This document shows, piece after piece, positions 5,664 to 6,081 of a stretch of 6,081 nt of DNA. The notes beneath the pieces are model-generated. The model saw only the letters and a program-made list of their open reading frames with translations, searched no databases and had not been told where the DNA came from. Source of the DNA: Clostridium sp. CAG:167 (lineage in GTDB: Bacteria > Bacillota > Clostridia > Lachnospirales > Lachnospiraceae); NCBI GenBank assembly GCA_000433735.1, contig HF998326.1, positions 6,286-12,366 of the forward strand, written 5' to 3'. Both the position numbers and the translations under genes were made by a program. The first letter of the stretch is position 1; every line of letters starts with the position of its first letter.

Positions 5664-6081
5664 ATGAAACGAATTTTGGCTTTTGCCCTCACTCTATCCC
5701 TTGCCTTTGTTTTTCTCTGCTCTGATTTTTCTTACGCAGGCGAAGCTTCTTATGGCAAATCTTATACAATGGAGAACTTTTTATCTGACTACCAGTATGT
5801 AGTAGAAAACAACACAGTCATCAAAAATCATACGGTTGGTGCTGTTTTGACCGGAGGTCCTACTTGGATTGAGTCCTTTGGCGATGCCGCCATGGAACAC
5901 TCCTTTATGCAAAATGTTGAACACGCCGGCAATTACAGCAGCGGCTCTTATTTCCGCGGCACACCATATGCCTCCCTGGCCGGTGCCTACCAGGCATATT
6001 ATAAAAAATATATACTACACAAACCACAAGGACTGACTCACTACACAGGCAGTTCTTATATGGATTTTTCAAAGGCCTTCG
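5664..6081 (+). CDS. Secreted protein, probable choice-of-anchor A family (3' end missing)
   Basis: An open frame of 139 complete codons runs off the right edge. The ATG at 5664 has an AAAGGA Shine-Dalgarno (5652-5657) six bases upstream. Residues 1-25 form a signal peptide: MKR, a hydrophobic core, then FSYA with likely signal peptidase I cleavage after Ala25; there is no lipobox. The mature start has an NFLSDYQYVVENNTVIKNHT segment (38-57), then VGAVLTGGPTW (58-68), NVEHAGNYSSGSYFRG (84-99) and a HYTGSSYMDFSKAF stretch (126-139). This order, with a leading segment, a (V)GAVxxGG strand, a glycine/asparagine-rich loop and a YxD-type helix start, is reminiscent of choice-of-anchor A domains, adhesin-like surface domains often followed by a cell-wall anchor. 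The match is from memory of family style, and no anchor region is visible. The gene is divergent from the sensory operon and shares its 135-bp promoter region. A different secreted protein family remains possible. Confidence 0.65.
   Translation, partial: MKRILAFALTLSLAFVFLCSDFSYAGEASYGKSYTMENFLSDYQYVVENNTVIKNHTVGAVLTGGPTWIESFGDAAMEHSFMQNVEHAGNYSSGSYFRGTPYASLAGAYQAYYKKYILHKPQGLTHYTGSSYMDFSKAF

Overview
The window looks like a stretch of a Gram-positive Clostridia chromosome, most likely Lachnospiraceae or a close relative. This rests on protein style and is not a proven assignment. The signs are lipoproteins with classical lipoboxes, purine-rich Shine-Dalgarno sites a few bases before starts, AT-rich intergenic DNA, a SpoIID/LytB-plus-peptidoglycan-binding protein of a type common in clostridia, and a probable choice-of-anchor A secreted protein.

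Layout. (1) Bases 1-777, plus strand: the 3' end of a SpoIID/LytB-like cell-wall protein with one C-terminal peptidoglycan-binding domain. (2) Bases 778-820: a short convergent intergenic gap holding a near-perfect GC-rich dyad, probably a shared terminator. (3) Bases 821-5528, minus strand: four tightly packed genes read leftward from about 5528. In transcription order they encode an SBP_bac_3-type lipoprotein (GTG start), a two-TM extracytoplasmic sensor-like protein with almost no cytoplasmic part, an SBP_bac_1-type lipoprotein, and a two-TM dCache-PAS-receiver protein. Junctions are +17 nt, +24 nt and a 19-bp overlap, so this is very probably one operon. (4) Bases 5529-5663: an AT-rich divergent promoter region. 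(5) Bases 5664-6081, plus strand: the 5' end of a secreted protein, probably choice-of-anchor A family, cut by the window edge.

The centre of interest is the four-gene operon. It has two solute-binding lipoproteins of different families but no ABC permease or ATPase inside the window. Instead it has two membrane proteins with large extracytoplasmic sensing regions. Only the last has a substantial cytoplasmic portion, and that portion is a PAS domain joined directly to an intact phosphoacceptor receiver domain, with no histidine kinase core between them. The reading I favour is a surface sensory complex: the two lipoproteins capture ligands and present them to the membrane sensors, and the signal leaves through the PAS-receiver protein, whose phosphodonor must be encoded elsewhere. 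That mechanism is inference. The gene content, domain order, missing kinase and intact receiver residues are read from the sequence.

I found no RNA genes, CRISPR arrays, insertion sequences or attachment sites. No gene-free stretch exceeds about 135 bases.
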